Assembly (NCBI GenBank): GCA_002085155.1
Contig: NASX01000033.1
Span: forward strand, 14,241 to 52,778
Source of the DNA: Sorangiineae bacterium NIC37A_2
GTDB lineage: Bacteria; Myxococcota_A; Polyangia; Polyangiales; Polyangiaceae
Direction: 5' to 3'
DNA: 38,538 nt
Every line of letters starts with the position of its first letter. The stretch's first letter is position 1. The notes below the pieces were generated by a model. It had not been told where the DNA came from, ran no database searches, and worked only from the letters and a program-made list of their open reading frames with translations. The translations under genes were made by a program, and so were the position numbers. Of the stretch, positions 1 to 8,342 are shown piece after piece.

Positions 1-2
1 CC

Positions 3-1070
3 CGCCGCTTCGGAGGTCTCGGCCTCGGTCTCGCCCTCGTCCGACATTTCGTGGAAGCCCACGGCGGCAGCGTTTCCGCCGAGAGCGACGGAACCGGCGA
101 AGGCGCGACCTTCCGCGTGCGCGTCCCGATGCAGGCGGTCCTTCAGCCCACCTCTCCGTCCGACCGACCTTCCCCGGACCGCAGCTTCGCCGTCTCTCCT
201 CAGAACAGCGACCTCTCCGGGATCCGCGTGTTAGTCGTCGATGATGAGACGGACGCCCGAGATCTCGTCGCGACGGTCCTCCGAGGCAGAGGCGCCGACG
301 TGCGGCTGGCAGGAGACGCCGACGAAGCACTCACCGAGCTCGGCAAAGAGATGCCCGACGTGCTCCTCAGCGACGTGGGCATGCCGAAAGTGAGCGGCTA
401 CGATCTCATCAAGCGGATCCGAAGCGAGTTCGGCGCCGAGGGCGCCGAGCTGCCCGCGATTGCGCTCACCGCCTACGCCCGCGAAGAAGATCGCCGGTTG
501 GCCGTCGAAGCCGGCTTCCACGACCATATTCCGAAGCCCGTCGAACCCGCGGACATGATCCGCATCGTCGCGACCTCGGCGCGCGCTCGTCCGAATCCCT
601 CCCGCGCCGCCCCCGAGGCAGGTCCGAGAGCGGATATCCTGTTCAAAGCTTCCCAGATCCTTCAGGTCGGCGGCGTCTCCGAGTTCCTGAAGTTCATCAA
701 TAGCCGCACGGCCCACCGCTACACGGCTATTTGTCGCTTCAAGGGCTCGGTCCTCGAAGGGCTCCACCTCTATGATGCCGAGACCCTCTCGCTCCGAGAC
801 GGAGCAACGATGCATCTTCCCGATACGTACTGCTCGATCGTCGGCGAGACCGATCGCTCGTTTACGACCGCCGACACTCGGCGTGACGAGCGCCTTCGCA
901 AGCACGGAGCCCGAGACGCCGTCGTCTCCTACTGTGGCGTGCCAATTCGCGCGACGACAGGCGAACCTCTCGGTACCTTGTGTCACTTCGATCTCATTCC
1001 CTGTGACGTCCCGACCGTCGAGATCCCTCTCATGGAAGCGACAGCTCGCCTGCTCACTCCTTATCTCTAA
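3..1070 (+). CDS. Hybrid sensor histidine kinase, C-terminal part (HATPase end - REC - GAF), 5' end outside window
   Basis: The reading frame is already open at base 3, so the start lies upstream. The first visible residues contain the G2 box GLGLGLALVRHFVEAHGG, the last ATP-binding motif of a histidine kinase HATPase domain. A receiver domain follows after a Pro/Ser-rich linker: acidic pair in VLVVDDE, phosphoacceptor Asp in LLSDVGMP, and the conserved Lys in IPKPV. The last ~150 residues read as a GAF-type sensor domain (YTAICRF, YCSIVGE, VSYCGVPIR, GTLCHFD). A hybrid kinase normally places GAF/PAS sensors before the catalytic core; here a GAF domain is last, after REC. It is probably a cytoplasmic phosphorelay protein. 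Ligand and partner are unknown. Family assignment is secure; the full architecture cannot be judged because the N-terminus is missing. Confidence 0.9.
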   Translation, partial: RRFGGLGLGLALVRHFVEAHGGSVSAESDGTGEGATFRVRVPMQAVLQPTSPSDRPSPDRSFAVSPQNSDLSGIRVLVVDDETDARDLVATVLRGRGADVRLAGDADEALTELGKEMPDVLLSDVGMPKVSGYDLIKRIRSEFGAEGAELPAIALTAYAREEDRRLAVEAGFHDHIPKPVEPADMIRIVATSARARPNPSRAAPEAGPRADILFKASQILQVGGVSEFLKFINSRTAHRYTAICRFKGSVLEGLHLYDAETLSLRDGATMHLPDTYCSIVGETDRSFTTADTRRDERLRKHGARDAVVSYCGVPIRATTGEPLGTLCHFDLIPCDVPTVEIPLMEATARLLTPYL

Positions 1071-1194
1071 GATTGCGGCCCCACTCGCCGTAGCTCTGAG
1101 TATTGAGAGCCGCGGCGCACCTCAAGAAATCTCGACGTGACGCGCCGGGGCCGCTGTCGTGATTCCTGTGGCGGCTCTCCAATCGCGAGCCATG

Positions 1195-1950
1195 TATCGA
1201 GGGAACGAGAGGGTCTGTTGGCCGCAGGGCACCTTGCTGTTGCGCCGATGGATTCATCGTCCGAAGGACGTCAGCACGCTTTCCCGATTCGCCCTGCTCT
1301 TTCTCTTCGTTCTCCCTGCCTGCACGCCGCGAACCAAGAGCGCCTCGACGCAACATGATCAGAACTTGAACACGTTCGACATCCATTGCGGCTTCTTGGA
1401 CGTATGCCGCAGCGAGGCTCCGCCGCCTTTGTCCGCGCGGCTACGATACCCTCTCCGAAGACTCGGGGTCTTCGACTCGAGTGGATCCCGGAACTGGCAC
1501 AACACCGGCGGCGGCCCCTCGACAAGAGCCGAGCTGGTGGTTCGCTCGGCCTGAGTCACGGCTGCGAGTGCGCTGTCGCTAGAGCCATATTTCGCGAGAA
1601 TCTGCTACCGGCTGCTCGCGCGCGCCGTCTTCTCGACCGCTGGAAGAGAGCGGCAGCGTTCAGCGACCTCGCGCTCACTTTGGCACAAGCTGGCACAGGC
1701 TGACGTTCCTGTCGATGCATTCTGTCAGGAGACCGGGGCCCTTGCTCGTCCCTCTCTAGAGCTTTTTGCGCTCCAAGGCTTCGCCGGAAGCTCGTTTTCG
1801 GCCTTTCTCCTTCTCGGCCGAGCGCCCCTGCTGCCCGCCGCCTTCAGCGACCCGCCTGGCCCAGCTCTTGCTCTGGGGGCAGCGCGTGATGACTTCGTGA
1901 AAGGAACATCATCAAAGACCCCTTCGCGGGGAAGTCATTTCAGAAAATGA
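1195..1950 (+). pseudogene. Possible degraded lipoprotein gene (frame broken)
   Basis: This is the only sign of coding in the ~1 kb between the sensor kinase and the next lipoprotein. Frame 1 from an ATG at 1195 gives a basic stretch, then a hydrophobic run ending in a lipobox (FALLFLFVLPAC), as in an exported lipoprotein. The frame meets TGA at 1552-1554. The same frame then stays open to TGA at 1948-1950 with coding-like composition (for example PVDAFCQETGALARPS). A second frame from 1386 is open to 1703, so a frameshift plus a nonsense change is possible. No family was recognised. It may be a decayed gene, a short lipoprotein ending at 1554, or chance. The rest of 1071-2064 shows nothing else. 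Confidence 0.35.
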
Positions 1951-2064
1951 GCGAGGTCGCCGCAACAATGGGCGGCTCGTAACACTGATGAGGGAGCAAA
2001 GGGATGCGACGGTGTTCCCGTGGAGAACGCCCAAGGAGAACTTTGTCCGCCGGAAGGAGAAACC

Positions 2065-3213
2065 ATGAATCATAGAAATATCGACCCCAGATGTAGAGCG
2101 ATGCACACTGAATGGTCCCACTCGCGTCGGCGATCCGTGCTTCGGACGCCATGGATGCTCATCCCCGCCGCAGCCCTTTTTGCCTGTGGTCCCGTCGGGG
2201 GAGTCGACGGTTCCTACGATGACTACGCGGACGACGATTATGGCGACGACTATGAAGGCGGCGTAGGTGGCCGTCCCGTCGGTGCGGGAGGTGGCCTTGA
2301 TCCGGGAGTCGGAGGCCGCCCGGTAGGACCCGGAACAGGTGCAACGACCGGGACTGGAGGCGCAGATGACCCGGGCCCGGCCGGAGGCGCGGGTAATTCC
2401 TGCGCCGTCGTTCAGCCCCAACAGACCTATATCTGCAACGGCTGGGGCTACGAAGATGAAACGGCCGGCGCAGCCTCACTCACTGTCATCACTGAGTATT
2501 GCGCCGACTACGGAGGAACCGGCGGTGTCGGTACCGGAGGAGCTGGCGTCGGAGGCGGGTTCCCCGCAACCGGCGGCGTAGGGACTGGCGGCTGGCTCCC
2601 TGCGACCGGCGGCGTAGGCACCGGCGGGCTAGAAGGGATCGGTGGAGCCGCGTGCACCGGGCGGGCATGTGACGACGAGCCGCTTCGTCGCCGAGGACCT
2701 CGCGATAGAAACGACCGAGGTGTAGGAGGCGAAGGCTACGGCGGGTATCCCGAAGAGGGTTCCGGCGGAGTCGGCGTCGGCGGTACCGGCTACGGCGGTT
2801 ACCCTGAAGAAGGGTCCGGCGGATTCCCCTCAGCCGGTGGAGGATTCGGCGTGGGAGGCGGCCCGTCCAACCCGACGCGTCCGACTTGGTGCTCGGTGGA
2901 TGGTCCCGGCGTGGTCACCGGCGGAATCTCCTTCGCCGTAGGCTCCTGCCAAGACGTCGACGTAGCTCTCCCGCTTCAATTCCGGGAACCTCACGGTGAG
3001 TATGAGCTCACAATCTACGGCTCCTATTCAGCCTGCGATCGTGCCTATCCGATCACGACCGCGGCGGGCATCGGCACCGGAGAGGTTCTCGAGATTCCGT
3101 TCCTGGTCCAGGACTTCACCTTCATCTCGGTCGAGGTGAAGACCGATCCCTACTCGGACTTCAGCGTTCGCCTCCGCGATCGTCCGCGTGTCGTTCCGAC
3201 TGGCGAGCCCTAA
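2065..3213 (+). CDS. Gly-rich repeat lipoprotein
   Basis: The start at 2065 was chosen over an in-frame upstream ATG at 2020 because it has a strong ribosome binding site (GGAAGGAGA, 2052-2060) five bases upstream. The 382-aa product has a long basic N-region, then a hydrophobic stretch with a lipobox (LIPAAALFAC) at about residues 33-42, so it should be a lipid-anchored envelope protein. After an Asp/Tyr-rich segment, residues ~60-270 are low-complexity Gly/Thr/Val repeats with units such as GGVGTGG and GYGGYPEEGSGG (the latter twice). The last ~110 residues are a non-repetitive, probably beta-rich domain starting at CSVDGPGVVTGG. Such Gly/Thr linkers are common in secreted proteins of Polyangia. 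The gene is followed by a hairpin and two further exported proteins on the same strand. The molecular function is unknown. Confidence 0.8.
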   Translation: MNHRNIDPRCRAMHTEWSHSRRRSVLRTPWMLIPAAALFACGPVGGVDGSYDDYADDDYGDDYEGGVGGRPVGAGGGLDPGVGGRPVGPGTGATTGTGGADDPGPAGGAGNSCAVVQPQQTYICNGWGYEDETAGAASLTVITEYCADYGGTGGVGTGGAGVGGGFPATGGVGTGGWLPATGGVGTGGLEGIGGAACTGRACDDEPLRRRGPRDRNDRGVGGEGYGGYPEEGSGGVGVGGTGYGGYPEEGSGGFPSAGGGFGVGGGPSNPTRPTWCSVDGPGVVTGGISFAVGSCQDVDVALPLQFREPHGEYELTIYGSYSACDRAYPITTAAGIGTGEVLEIPFLVQDFTFISVEVKTDPYSDFSVRLRDRPRVVPTGEP

Positions 3214-3231
3214 GCGCGCTTTCTCGCCTGA

Positions 3232-3287
3232 GCTTCGGTCTCGCTCGTCCTTGGAAGGAGCGCGGGTGGGACCGAAGCGGGCATTTT
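3232..3287 (+). terminator. Putative terminator after the Gly-rich lipoprotein gene
   Basis: GCTTCGGTC (3232-3240) pairs perfectly with GACCGAAGC (3270-3278). An inner TCCTT/AAGGA pair lengthens the hairpin, and TTTT lies at 3284-3287. It begins about 20 bases after the lipoprotein stop codon. The T-run is short, so termination is plausible rather than certain. Confidence 0.45.
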
Positions 3288-3367
3288 CGCTCTTAAGGTA
3301 GCTTTCTAGCGGGAAGCGGTTTCTCCCCGCCCCGTGCGTCCTGTGCTCATGATGATATCCTGCTTCC

Positions 3368-5209
3368 ATGAGCGTTGAGCCTCCCGCGTGCGAATGTGCT
3401 CCCTCGCGCGGACAGTTTCGCCGTCATTGGCTGCGAGCACCGAGCTACGCGGCCGTCGCGGCCGCCCTTTCCTTCGGGTGTGCAGAAGCACACCTCGTCG
3501 GTGGAGATGACGAACTCTGGCCCTCTTTTGGTGATGGCAGTCCCTCGGATGGCGGTCCCTCCCCCGGAGGCCCAAACGGCTCCGGCACTGGAACCGGCGG
3601 CAGCGGAAATGTCGTCACAGGCGGCACCGGAAGCTCGACAGGAGCGGACGGGAAAGCCCCCCTGAACTGCGCGGACGACGCTGTTTACGTGGGAAGAGCC
3701 CCGCTCCGGCGGCTCACCCGCTTTGAATACAATAAGAGCGTCGAAGCTCTGCTCGACGATACTTCCTCTCCTGGGAACTCGCTGCCCCCTGAACTTCAGG
3801 GCAACGGTTTCGGCAATGACGCCGACCAGCAGCCGATCTCGAGCTTCCTCGCCGAACAGTACGGAATCATCGCTGAAGCCGCCGCTGCCAAGGCGATGAA
3901 GAATGACGAACTCTTGAAGCGCTACGCGCCATGCATCACGACAGCGCAAAGCGGTGACGAGGCGAGCTGCGGGCGCACCTTCCTCGAAAATTTCGCCCGC
4001 AAGGCTTACAGAAGGCCTCTTGAGGCGGGAGAACTCGACAGCCTCATGGATCTCTACGAGGCGGTCCGAACCAACTACAACTTCCGCGACAGCCTCGCGG
4101 CGGTCGTCGAAGCTATCCTGCAAACGCCGGATTTCCTGTACCGCGTCGAGTTCGGAAAGACCGATGACAAAGGTCGACGGCGCCCGACAGGATACGAGAT
4201 GGCGAGCCGTCTCTCCTATTTTTTCTGGGGCGCACCGCCCGACGAAGAGCTCGAGCAGGCCGCAAACGATGGCTCTCTCGAAGATCCGAGCAAGGTCCTG
4301 AGCCAGGCGCAAAGGCTCCTCGACGACGAGAGAGCTCGCCCCGTCATCCTCTTCTTCTTTAGCCGCTTCCTGCCGATCGAAGGACTCACGGATCTCGCGC
4401 GAGACCCTGAGAAGTACCCGACGTTCACACCCCAGATCGGCGCTCTCATGAGGAAGGAGACGGAGACCTTCCTTGAGTACGAGATCTTCGAAGGCTCCGG
4501 GAACTGGAAGTCGATCCTCACGGCTCCCTATAGCTTCATGAACGGTACGCTCGCCGCTTACTATGGCATCCCAGGCGTTACCGGCGACGAGTTCCGAAAG
4601 GTCGAGACCGACCCGACCCAGCGACTCGGTCTTCTGACCCAAGGCAGCATCCTCACGGGCACGACCGTTTCGAACTTCACGAACCCGGTCCGCCGCGGAA
4701 CCTTCCTCCTGCGCAACATGATGTGCGAAGAGCTCCCCGAGCCTCCTGCGTCAGTGGCCGCCTCCATCGTCCCGCCGAACCCTGAATCCGCCAAGACCGG
4801 ACGCCAGCGCTACGCCGCTCACTCGGAAATCGGAGTGTGCGCGGAGTGTCACCAGGTCATGGATCCGCCGGGCTTCGCCCTCGAAAACTTCGACGCTGTC
4901 GGCCTCTGGCGCGATCAAGAGAACGGCGAGCCGATCGACGCCTCGGGAGAGCTCGAGTTGTTCCCCGAGCCCTTCAGCGGTCCCCTCGAGCTCGTCCAGC
5001 TCATCGCAGAGAGCCCGCGCACCCACGCCTGCTTCGCCGAGAAATGGCTCACATTCGCGAGCGGACGAAGCCTCAGCGAAGAGGACGCCTGTCTCGCTCA
5101 GAAGCTCGAACACAAGTTCGTCGAGTCCGGCTACAACGTGAAACAACTCCTGCTCGAGATCACTCAAACCGACGCATTCCTCTCCTTGCCCCCAAAGGAG
5201 GCGCAATAA
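3368..5209 (+). CDS. DUF1592-family (DUF1587/1595/1592/1588/1585) exported protein with CxxCH motif
   Basis: This 613-aa protein carries the domain series known from Planctomycetes and Myxococcota. DUF1587-like RLTRFEYNKSV is at ~115-125, DUF1595-like ARKAYRRPLEAGE is near 210, DUF1592-like ASRLSYFFWGAPPDEEL is near 280, DUF1588-like RRGTFLLRNMMCEELPEPP precedes CAECHQVMDPPGF, and DUF1585-like FAEKWLTFASGR is at the end. C491, C494 and H495 form a CxxCH motif that could bind heme c. The N-terminus has a hydrophobic stretch ending in Cys (LSFGC), a possible but non-ideal lipobox, followed by a Gly/Ser/Thr-rich linker (~55-95), so it is probably exported. No clear Shine-Dalgarno precedes the ATG. 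It lies directly before a DUF1552 gene, the usual pairing in Myxococcota. The biochemical function of the family is not established. Confidence 0.88.
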   Translation: MSVEPPACECAPSRGQFRRHWLRAPSYAAVAAALSFGCAEAHLVGGDDELWPSFGDGSPSDGGPSPGGPNGSGTGTGGSGNVVTGGTGSSTGADGKAPLNCADDAVYVGRAPLRRLTRFEYNKSVEALLDDTSSPGNSLPPELQGNGFGNDADQQPISSFLAEQYGIIAEAAAAKAMKNDELLKRYAPCITTAQSGDEASCGRTFLENFARKAYRRPLEAGELDSLMDLYEAVRTNYNFRDSLAAVVEAILQTPDFLYRVEFGKTDDKGRRRPTGYEMASRLSYFFWGAPPDEELEQAANDGSLEDPSKVLSQAQRLLDDERARPVILFFFSRFLPIEGLTDLARDPEKYPTFTPQIGALMRKETETFLEYEIFEGSGNWKSILTAPYSFMNGTLAAYYGIPGVTGDEFRKVETDPTQRLGLLTQGSILTGTTVSNFTNPVRRGTFLLRNMMCEELPEPPASVAASIVPPNPESAKTGRQRYAAHSEIGVCAECHQVMDPPGFALENFDAVGLWRDQENGEPIDASGELELFPEPFSGPLELVQLIAESPRTHACFAEKWLTFASGRSLSEEDACLAQKLEHKFVESGYNVKQLLLEITQTDAFLSLPPKEAQ

Positions 5210-5211
5210 CA

Positions 5212-6573
5212 ATGACCTCGCTTCGCTTGAGTCGTCGCACTCTGCTCCGCGGCGCCGGATCCATCGCGATCGCCCTCCCTTGGCTGGAGGCGATGGGCGA
5301 CGTTCGAACCGCCCACGCGCAATCCATGCCCGCGCGGCGTTTCATCGCCGTGTACCAGCCCGGAGGCACTGTCTTGGACAAGTGGCACCCGGGCGGCAAC
5401 GGCGGCGCCCTTCAGCTCACGCCAATTCTTTCGCCTCTCGAAGAGGTCAAAGACGAGCTGCTCGTCCTGAGCGGTCTCGACATGAAGTGCGCGCAAGGTG
5501 AACAGCACCAAGCGGGCATCGTGGGCCTCCTCACCGGAATGGCGCAGGGACAGTCCGGCCGCTACGTCACTGGTCCCTCCCTCGATCAGGTCATCGCCTC
5601 CGTCGCCTCCCAAGGGAAAAACCGCAAGAGCATCGAGATCGCGGTGCGCTGGGCCACAGGAAAGTCCCATGGCCTTCTCCATCCGATCAACTCGATGACC
5701 TTCGCGGACGATGGAAAGGCGAGCCCGATCCCGCCGCGCATCGACCCCCAGAGCATCTTCGACACGCTCTTCGGAAGCGCAGGACCCGACGGCGACGCAG
5801 CGAAACAGCTCGCGCGGAAGAAGTCGATCCTCGATTTCCTCGATCGACGTTACGTCACGCTGTCTCAGAAGCTCGGCGCCCAAGATCGAAGCAAGCTCGA
5901 GGAACACCTCGACCGCATCCGCGACATGGAAAAGGGCCTCGAAGATCTCGAGGGAGGCAAAGCTTGTGTTGCGCCGATGCGCGTCGACACCTCCGACTAC
6001 AACCCCACCGCGGGCCTCGGAGCCGACGACAATGGTGCGATCAAGGATGTTTCCTCCGACCGAGCCATCCCCAAGGTCGGCAAGCTGATGATGGACATGC
6101 TCGTCACGGCCCTCGCCTGCGACATGACGGCCGTCGGCACGCTCCAGTGGTCCGATACGGAAGCCAAACACACCTTCCCCTGGCTCAATCTCTCCGAGCA
6201 TCACCACTACTACCAGCACGACGGCGGCTTCCGTCCGGCTGAGTGCCAGAAGATCGGCACCTGGTACTCGGAGCAACACGCCTATCTCTTGAAGTCCATG
6301 GCCGCCATCGACATGGGCGGACATTCGCTGCTCGATGAGAGCGTCGTCTTCTTCGGTTCGGAGCTCGCCGATCCTCCTACGCACACCAAGAACAACATGC
6401 CGCTCATGGTCGCGGGAGGCGGTGGAGGTCTCAAAGGTGGTCGCCACCTCAAGTTCCAAGGCCGCTCCCATAGCGACCTGCTCCTCGGCCTGTTGAAGCT
6501 CTTCGATCCCGAGCGCACGACCTTCGGGGACGCGCGCTTCCTGACCGGTGAGCTCCCGGGGCTCCGGGGTTAA
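5212..6573 (+). CDS. DUF1552 family protein, Tat-exported
   Basis: The start at 5212 sits two bases after the previous stop and has AAAGGAGG about eight bases upstream. A longer in-frame opening from 4837 only shadows the preceding gene. The 453-aa product begins with a twin-arginine signal (SRRTLLRGAGSIAIALPWLEAM, read in two parts as SRRTLLRG and SIAIALPWLEAM), followed by a likely cleavage region AHAQS. The mature part has DUF1552 hallmarks: RRFIAVYQPGG near the start, ELLVLSGLDMK, LTGM, PSLDQVIA, an LDFLDRRY/LEEHLDRIRDMEK helical region, and C-terminal HSDLLLGLLKLF. Full-length for the family. Together with the DUF1592-family gene it forms a two-gene unit for two exported proteins whose role is unknown. 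Tat export suggests folding or cofactor loading before transport; no cofactor motif was identified. The stop codon overlaps the stop of a decayed minus-strand gene. Confidence 0.88.
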   Translation: MTSLRLSRRTLLRGAGSIAIALPWLEAMGDVRTAHAQSMPARRFIAVYQPGGTVLDKWHPGGNGGALQLTPILSPLEEVKDELLVLSGLDMKCAQGEQHQAGIVGLLTGMAQGQSGRYVTGPSLDQVIASVASQGKNRKSIEIAVRWATGKSHGLLHPINSMTFADDGKASPIPPRIDPQSIFDTLFGSAGPDGDAAKQLARKKSILDFLDRRYVTLSQKLGAQDRSKLEEHLDRIRDMEKGLEDLEGGKACVAPMRVDTSDYNPTAGLGADDNGAIKDVSSDRAIPKVGKLMMDMLVTALACDMTAVGTLQWSDTEAKHTFPWLNLSEHHHYYQHDGGFRPAECQKIGTWYSEQHAYLLKSMAAIDMGGHSLLDESVVFFGSELADPPTHTKNNMPLMVAGGGGGLKGGRHLKFQGRSHSDLLLGLLKLFDPERTTFGDARFLTGELPGLRG

Positions 6574-6718
6574 GACGCCGCGAAGGACGACAAGGCCGAG
6601 TTCCAGACGAGCTCCCAGAGGCGACCGTCCGGACCTTGGAAGTAAACCCGAGGAGCGACCCGAGACGTGTCGTGAGGCGGTGCTTCACGATGGTCGCTCC
6701 CGCTTCTTCGCGAAAGAC
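6570..6718 (-). pseudogene. Frameshifted C-terminal remnant of a VOC/glyoxalase-fold protein
   Basis: Read on the minus strand, 6718 to ~6680 encodes VFREEAGATIVK. The adjacent frame from ~6672 to the stop at 6572-6570 encodes RVYFQGPDGRLWELVWNSA. Together they match the end of vicinal-oxygen-chelate (glyoxalase/bleomycin-resistance) proteins, typically EAGA.(I/L)VK ... YF.DPDGHLWE(L/V).WNP, whose Glu is a metal ligand. The two parts are in different frames, so at least one indel lies between them, and no N-terminal half was found upstream. The TAA stop on this strand overlaps the TAA of the DUF1552 gene in TTAA, as expected of an old convergent gene pair. Family identity is inferred from motifs only. 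Confidence 0.55.
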
Positions 6719-6789
6719 GGGGCCGAGTCGACCTCTCCTCTTGAGGAGAGGTTGGGCAGCTCAGCTGATGTTGGGCGGCTCGGCCCTTG

Positions 6790-6868
6790 GGCTCTTGTGG
6801 TCCGGGCTCTTGGGGGGCTCGGCTCTTGGGCTCTTGTCGCCCGGGAGAGGCTCTTGTCGCCCGGGAGA
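6790..6868. repeat. GGCTCTTG repeat cluster with a perfect 20-bp tandem duplication
   Basis: GGCTCTTG occurs at 6790, 6805, 6821, 6829 and 6849. The unit GGCTCTTGTCGCCCGGGAGA is present twice, head to tail, at 6829-6848 and 6849-6868. The cluster lies in the non-coding stretch between the glyoxalase remnant and tRNA-Thr, downstream of the tRNA on its own strand. No reading frame there looks coding. Confidence 0.8.
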
Positions 6869-6928
6869 TAGCTCTCGGGATTTTGCGGCGCATCGCGTGG
6901 CTTTGGCGAGCGCCCTTGGGATTCTCTG

Positions 6929-7001
6929 AGCCAACTATCGGATTTGAACCGATGACCTGCGCGTTACGAATGCGCTGCTCTACCAGCTGAGCTAAGTTGG
7001 C
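6929..7001 (-). tRNA. tRNA-Thr(CGT)
   Basis: On the minus strand a 73-nt cloverleaf can be drawn: acceptor GCCAACT/AGTTGGC, D-arm GCTCAGCTGGTAGAGC, anticodon loop TTCGTAA, variable AGGTC and T-arm ATCGGTTCGAATCCGAT. Anticodon CGT reads the Thr codon ACG. The last pair of the anticodon stem is A-C rather than Watson-Crick. CCA is not encoded. A short palindrome (CTGGAGGG/CCCTCCAG, 7013-7031) lies just upstream of the tRNA. Confidence 0.95.
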
Positions 7002-7106
7002 GGAAAGGTTCGCTGGAGGGGGGCCCTCCAGTTGGGGGCGGGACGCTAGCAACTTTCCGTCGGGGTTCAAGACATATCGGAGGACCTGAAGCAGGTCCGG
7101 CCTGCT

Positions 7107-8321
7107 ATGGTGCGCGCCATGAAAATCCCTGGCTTCCGCTTCTCGGCAGTCGCCGCCGGTATCAAAAAACACGGGGGGCCTGACCTCGCGCTCCTCGCTG
7201 CGGACGAACCGGTCCCGACCGCTGGCATGTTCACCCGGAACATCATTCGGGCCGCCCCGGTTCAGATCACCGAGCGTCGAGTGCAAGCGGGCCACCTGCG
7301 CGCCATCCTCGTCAACTCCGGGAACGCCAACGCCTTCACGGGCGCAGCGGGGACGATGGCTGCGGAGCGTTCCAGCGCCGCTCTCGCCGAGGCTCTCGGC
7401 TGTCCTGAAGCAGAGATCGGTCTCTGCTCGACGGGCGTGATTGGTCAGGTTCTCCCCGCGGAGAAGATCGTCGCCAAAGCAAAAGATCTCGTCGCCGGTC
7501 TCGACGAAGACGGCATGACCGTCTTTGCCGACGCGATCCTGACAACCGACAGGTTCCGCAAGACCAGCGAACTGAAGCTCGGCACGAGCGACAAACCCGT
7601 GCATTTTGCGGGGATTTGTAAGGGCGCGGGCATGATCCACCCGGACCTTGGCGGAGCCGGAAAACTGCCGCGGGCCGCCGATGCACCTCACGCCACGATG
7701 CTCGCCTTCATTGTGACGGACGCTGTCGCCTCGAAGGAACTTCTCACGGTCTGTCTCGAGCGCGCCGTGAGCGCAACCTTCAACGCAGTGAGCGTCGATG
7801 GAGACACGAGTACCAACGATACAGTCCTCGTAATGGCTTCGGGTCGCTCCGGCGTCTCGCTCTGCGAGGACGAACTCACTGACGCGCTCACTCGCATTGC
7901 GCGCCCCCTCGCCCGGGCCATGGTGGAAGATGGAGAAGGTGCCGAACACCTCGTCGACATCACGGTCCGAGGTCTCAAGACCAACGACGAGTGTCGGACC
8001 GTGGCTCGGACCATCGCGACCTCTCCGCTCGTGAAGACCGCCCTGGCCGGTAAGGACGCCAACTGGGGTCGGCTCGTCGCCGCCGCTGGTCGGTCCGGGG
8101 TCGACTTTGACGCCGCCGCCATCGAGGTCCGCGTCGGGGGCATCGTCCTCTATCAGGACGGGGCGCCCCGCCCTGAAAACGACGCCGCCGCGAACGAAAA
8201 GATGCGCGAAGCGAGCTACGAAATTGAGCTCCGGCTCGGCCCAGGTTCCGGTTCGTTCACCTACACGACCTGTGATCTCGGGCACAAATACATCGATGTG
8301 AACGCCGGTTACCGCTCATAA
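7107..8321 (+). CDS. argJ: Glutamate N-acetyltransferase / amino-acid acetyltransferase (ArgJ)
   Basis: ArgJ moves the acetyl group from N-acetylornithine to glutamate in the cyclic arginine pathway; bifunctional forms also use acetyl-CoA. The 404-aa length is typical. Family motifs are clear: AGMFTRN, ILVNSGNANAFTG, EIGLCSTGVIG, GICKGAGMIHP, and HATMLAFIVTDA around Thr197. That Thr is the autocleavage site and nucleophile separating the alpha and beta chains. SVDGDTSTNDTV and GKDANWGR follow, and the C-terminus is intact (YIDVNAGYRS). The second ATG (7119, MKIPGF) is an equally good start; neither has a strong Shine-Dalgarno. No other arg gene lies nearby. The enzyme is cytoplasmic. Whether it is mono- or bifunctional cannot be told from sequence. 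Confidence 0.95.
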   Translation: MVRAMKIPGFRFSAVAAGIKKHGGPDLALLAADEPVPTAGMFTRNIIRAAPVQITERRVQAGHLRAILVNSGNANAFTGAAGTMAAERSSAALAEALGCPEAEIGLCSTGVIGQVLPAEKIVAKAKDLVAGLDEDGMTVFADAILTTDRFRKTSELKLGTSDKPVHFAGICKGAGMIHPDLGGAGKLPRAADAPHATMLAFIVTDAVASKELLTVCLERAVSATFNAVSVDGDTSTNDTVLVMASGRSGVSLCEDELTDALTRIARPLARAMVEDGEGAEHLVDITVRGLKTNDECRTVARTIATSPLVKTALAGKDANWGRLVAAAGRSGVDFDAAAIEVRVGGIVLYQDGAPRPENDAAANEKMREASYEIELRLGPGSGSFTYTTCDLGHKYIDVNAGYRS

Positions 8322-8342
8322 CAGGGGCTTTTCACGCATCCC

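Noticed and set aside
5164-6471. 435-codon minus-strand frame opposite the DUF1552 gene
   Set aside because: Shadow frame; the plus strand has a Tat signal, ribosome binding site and family motifs.
6829-6868. CRISPR-like repeat
   Set aside because: Only two copies of the 20-bp unit, directly adjoining with no spacer, and no cas gene in the window.
7019-8285. Long minus-strand open frame opposite argJ (part of a 571-codon frame)
   Set aside because: It mirrors the conserved argJ gene and has the composition of an antisense shadow. Only its last ~50 codons, beyond argJ and the tRNA, carry a protein signal (the VOC remnant).
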